The position numbers and the translations under genes are program-made. Of a DNA stretch of 64,000 bases, positions 61,622 through 64,000 are shown in pieces. The stretch's first letter is position 1. Every line of letters starts with the position of its first letter. Origin of the DNA: Lacticaseibacillus suilingensis (GTDB lineage: Bacteria > Bacillota > Bacilli > Lactobacillales > Lactobacillaceae); the NCBI RefSeq assembly GCF_016861845.1, contig NZ_BOLV01000005.1, positions 1-64,000 of the forward strand, written 5' to 3'. Below the pieces are notes generated by a model that made no database searches, had not been told where the DNA came from, and saw only the letters and a program-made list of their open reading frames with translations.

Positions 61622-61737
61622 TGGGGTCTTTCATTCAGATTCGAAAAATCAGAGTGCTCTAGTGGCTGTATACATTTTAAGCAACGGCCAACCTGAAAAG
61701 CAGAGGTGGCCGGTACGATTGATTTGAGGTGATTGTG

Positions 61738-62610
61738 ATGTTACTCCAAGAAAAGATGCAACGAACTCAATTCTCGGCAAATGAGCAACTGATTGTGGAT
61801 TTCATTTTGTCAAAAGAAGACCAAATCAAATCCTTCGGTACCCCTCAGATTGCCCAGGCAACCTACACTTCGCCATCGGTAGTGGTACGGGTGGCCAAAA
61901 AGTTAGGCTTTAATGGCTGGCGGGAACTAAAGGCGAGTTTTTTGGCAGAAGTGGAATACCTGCAATCAAATTTTCAAAATTTGGATGCAAACATGCCATT
62001 TACTGAGCAAGATTCTGCAATGACGATTGCGGGGAAGATTACCCAATTAGAAGTTGAAAGCGCCAAAGATACGTTGGCCTTGGTTGATCATGACAGTTTA
62101 CAAAAGGCCCTGCGCATCATGCAGACGCACAGGACTGTGAATTTATTGACATTATCAAATCTCAACTTTATGGCTGAAGAGTTCGTCTTTAAGCTGCGAC
62201 ATATCGGCAAGTCCGCCACGGTCTTTCCGATTCAAAACACCATGTTTCAAGAAGCAGCGATGATGACTCAAGATGATTGTGTGGTTTGCCTTTCGTATTC
62301 CGGCGAATCAGATCCCTTGTTTCAAGCGTTAGGCTATCTTAAGACTAATCATGTCCCGATTATTGCCGTTACCAGTATTGGCGAAAATCATTTGTCTCGA
62401 TTAGCTGATGTGACCTTGCATGTCACCACGCGCGAAAAAGCCTATTCCAAAATTGGCAGTTTCTCCAGTTTGACCTCTATGTCGTTACTGCTCGACATTT
62501 TATATAGCTGTTATTTTGCACTGGGCTATCAGCAAAATCTGGCGTTCAAGAAACAACTCTCAGCGTTAACAGAAATTCGACCAATCGATAACCACATTAT
62601 TGAAGACTAA
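61738..62610 (+). CDS. RpiR/MurR-family regulator with SIS domain
   Basis: A 290-residue regulator: N-terminal HTH_6 domain (FILSKEDQIKSFGTPQIAQATYTSPSVVVRVAKKLGFNGW) and a C-terminal SIS sugar-phosphate domain (about 125-260, CVVCLSYSGESDPLFQALGYLK). Such proteins sense phosphorylated sugars. The ATG at 61738 has GAGGTGA five bases upstream. Its 3' end overlaps the convergent epimerase-like gene by 4 bp; its target genes are not evident. Confidence 0.9.
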   Translation: MLLQEKMQRTQFSANEQLIVDFILSKEDQIKSFGTPQIAQATYTSPSVVVRVAKKLGFNGWRELKASFLAEVEYLQSNFQNLDANMPFTEQDSAMTIAGKITQLEVESAKDTLALVDHDSLQKALRIMQTHRTVNLLTLSNLNFMAEEFVFKLRHIGKSATVFPIQNTMFQEAAMMTQDDCVVCLSYSGESDPLFQALGYLKTNHVPIIAVTSIGENHLSRLADVTLHVTTREKAYSKIGSFSSLTSMSLLLDILYSCYFALGYQQNLAFKKQLSALTEIRPIDNHIIED

Positions 62611-63563
62611 GCGTGATGAATGATGCCGCGGTCTAAGTAGCTTTGGACGGCGATTTCCGCGACTTCGATTGGAGAATATTGAGGCTGATAATCTAACAGC
62701 TTTTGCGCATTAGCGATACTGTATTGGCCACTTCTGGCAATGTGATAGTAAGTTTTATCAACGTCTTTAGGCGCATTTTGCTTGGACCAAGCGTCCCATT
62801 GGAGAAACTTGATTTGTGGTGTGGTATCAAAGAAGCGATACATTGCTTGGGCATAGCCATAAAGTGTCAATGAGTTGGAGCCGACCGCGTGAAAGCTTTC
62901 ACCCAATGCAAGCTGGCGATGCATGACTGCTTTAAGAAACAGCTGGGCAACATCGCTGGCGTGGACGAGGTGCAAGGTTTCCATACCGAAGTTAGGCAAG
63001 GTGATCGACTGATTATCGGCGATCTTTTGAAAAACTTCTGGGTTTTCATTAGCTAAGGGGCTGATGATCGTCCAACCAGGACCAGAGATTTGGCCTGGCA
63101 TAATCACCGTAGCCGGAAAGCCGTTTTCACGGAATTCTTGTTTCAAGTACAATTCACTCGCGTATTTTTGTTTTCCATATTCATCAAGCGGGTGTTTGTT
63201 CATGCTATTCGGATCGGCAGGCAAGATTTCCGCTCTGCCATGGGCCCAAACCGAAGAACAAAATAGATAGTGACTGAGTTTTGTCGGCTTTAAGGCGGCG
63301 ACCATTTTTTTCGTGTCGGCTAACGTGAAGCTGATTAAGTCAATCACAATATCCGCGTTGACTGCGGCAACTTTGTCAGCGAAGGCTGGATCCTGTTGGC
63401 GATCTAGATATAAGTGGTCAACATGTTGCCAAGCGGTATCAGTGACATAAGGCTGATGTTTGCCACGCGTTACTGAGGTCACGGCATAACCGCGTTTAAC
63501 GAGCATAGGAACAAGATATGAACCGATATGGCCGGCCCCACCGAGAACGACTGCTTTTTGCAT
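62607..63563 (-). CDS. NAD-dependent epimerase/dehydratase-like protein
   Basis: A 318-residue extended short-chain dehydrogenase: GGAGHIGSYL at residues 8-17 binds the dinucleotide, and YGKQKY near 130 is the YxxxK catalytic pair, preceded by CSSVWAHG. The substrate-binding half is poorly informative. ATG follows AGGAGG. Convergent with the RpiR regulator, which may control it or may be unrelated. Lower G+C than the core genes. Confidence 0.85.
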   Translation of the reverse strand: MQKAVVLGGAGHIGSYLVPMLVKRGYAVTSVTRGKHQPYVTDTAWQHVDHLYLDRQQDPAFADKVAAVNADIVIDLISFTLADTKKMVAALKPTKLSHYLFCSSVWAHGRAEILPADPNSMNKHPLDEYGKQKYASELYLKQEFRENGFPATVIMPGQISGPGWTIISPLANENPEVFQKIADNQSITLPNFGMETLHLVHASDVAQLFLKAVMHRQLALGESFHAVGSNSLTLYGYAQAMYRFFDTTPQIKFLQWDAWSKQNAPKDVDKTYYHIARSGQYSIANAQKLLDYQPQYSPIEVAEIAVQSYLDRGIIHHA

Positions 63564-63867
63564 GTTTGAATTCCTCCTGACTTATTGCTCTAGTGTACAA
63601 GAGGGAATGAAATTTTAAGATGGTCAGAAGATGATTTGAAATATCATTCACAAATTTTATGATTAAACGGCGGCCATTTGTAAAAAGTGTTCAAAGCAGT
63701 TTCTCTCCACACTTAAACAGTCGTGAAGAGGGACTTGGTCTGATTATAAATGACCCGAATCACCGCGTACGCGCGGGATGCAACAAATCTCGTCACCATA
63801 TTTATGCGCCTTTACTATCTGAGGAATGAGGCTCGTGGCATAATTGGGCCGAAGGGATGCGATAGCG
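63564..63867. other. Intergenic region before the XRE gene
   Basis: No convincing gene. The first 150 bp are A+T-rich and should hold the epimerase promoter on the minus strand. CATAAT at 63838-63843 is a possible -10 for the XRE gene, without a clear -35. Confidence 0.4.
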
Positions 63868-64000
63868 ATGACGTTCGGCACTCGCCTGAAACAGGCAAGA
63901 CTAAAACAGAATCTGACGCAGCAACAACCGGCTGACCAGATTCATGTCAGTCGCCAAACGATTTCAGGGTGGGAGAATGGGCGCACTTATCCTGATATTG
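63868..64000 (+). CDS. XRE-family HTH regulator, cut by window end
   Basis: The first 44 codons read MTFGTRLKQARLKQNLTQQQ, then ADQIHVSRQTISGWENGRTYPD, the classic Cro/CI-type helix-turn-helix (QARLKQNLTQQQ...VSRQTISGWENGR). The rest lies outside the window. AAGGGA lies ten bases upstream of the ATG. In lactobacilli such N-termini often belong to proteins with a C-terminal membrane domain. Confidence 0.8.
   Translation, partial: MTFGTRLKQARLKQNLTQQQPADQIHVSRQTISGWENGRTYPDI

Overview
The window looks like a chromosomal segment of a lactic acid bacterium, most probably a Lacticaseibacillus or a close relative. The evidence is a base composition in the mid-50s % G+C, a walRKHIJ-htrA cluster, a dltXABCD operon preceded by a two-component system, a mannose PTS with fused EIIAB followed by a DUF956 gene, fused substrate-binding/permease amino-acid transporters, and a class C sortase pilus locus. 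No rRNA, tRNA, insertion sequence, CRISPR array or prophage was seen. The species call is inference; no marker gene was compared.

Layout. 1-3.9 kb: DUF3800 protein, ThrE-type exporter, GNAT acetyltransferase and two small unknowns. 3.9-6.8 kb: P-type cation ATPase. 7.4-15.7 kb (minus strand): a six-gene pilus operon of basal pilin, LRR surface protein, major pilin, two class C sortases and one class A-like sortase. 16.2-19.7 kb: short pyruvate kinase, Nudix hydrolase, purine permease. 19.9-22.6 kb: two-gene ABC importer under a lysine riboswitch. 23.5-26.7 kb: mannose PTS plus DUF956. 27.1-35.9 kb: two-component system, dltXABCD, a DltE-like serine hydrolase and a YdjC-type deacetylase. 35.9-40.2 kb (minus): argH, argG and a second fused importer behind tandem ARG boxes. 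40.5-48.3 kb: walR, walK, walH, walI, walJ, htrA. 48.5-61.1 kb: accessory block between htrA and rlmH, with a DnaA-box cluster, Fe-S-type protein, CIRCE-controlled tandem Hsp20 genes, DUF998 membrane protein, heavy-metal ATPase, beta-glucoside EIIB/EIIA and 6-phospho-beta-glucosidase with a GntR regulator, YxeA protein, anion permease and Old Yellow Enzyme. 61.1-64 kb: rlmH, RpiR regulator, epimerase-like protein, and the start of an XRE regulator cut by the window edge.

Cell-envelope functions dominate: pilus assembly, D-alanylation of teichoic acid with its own sensor and a possible D-Ala esterase, WalRK control of wall turnover, and HtrA. Nutrient uptake genes carry readable controls: a lysine riboswitch, ARG boxes, cre sites and probable PurR boxes.

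The most unusual feature is a set of about 13 intergenic elements, roughly 90-340 bp each (one array is 565 bp), built as nested, multi-branched inverted repeats. They sit between genes and also inside operons (walR/walK, walI/walJ, dltB/dltC, pilin/sortase, EIIA/glucosidase). Two related copies keep their stems through paired base changes, and a 47-bp hairpin module occurs in four copies, each embedded in a larger element, at two alternative positions. I know of no described family that matches; it deserves a genome-wide search.
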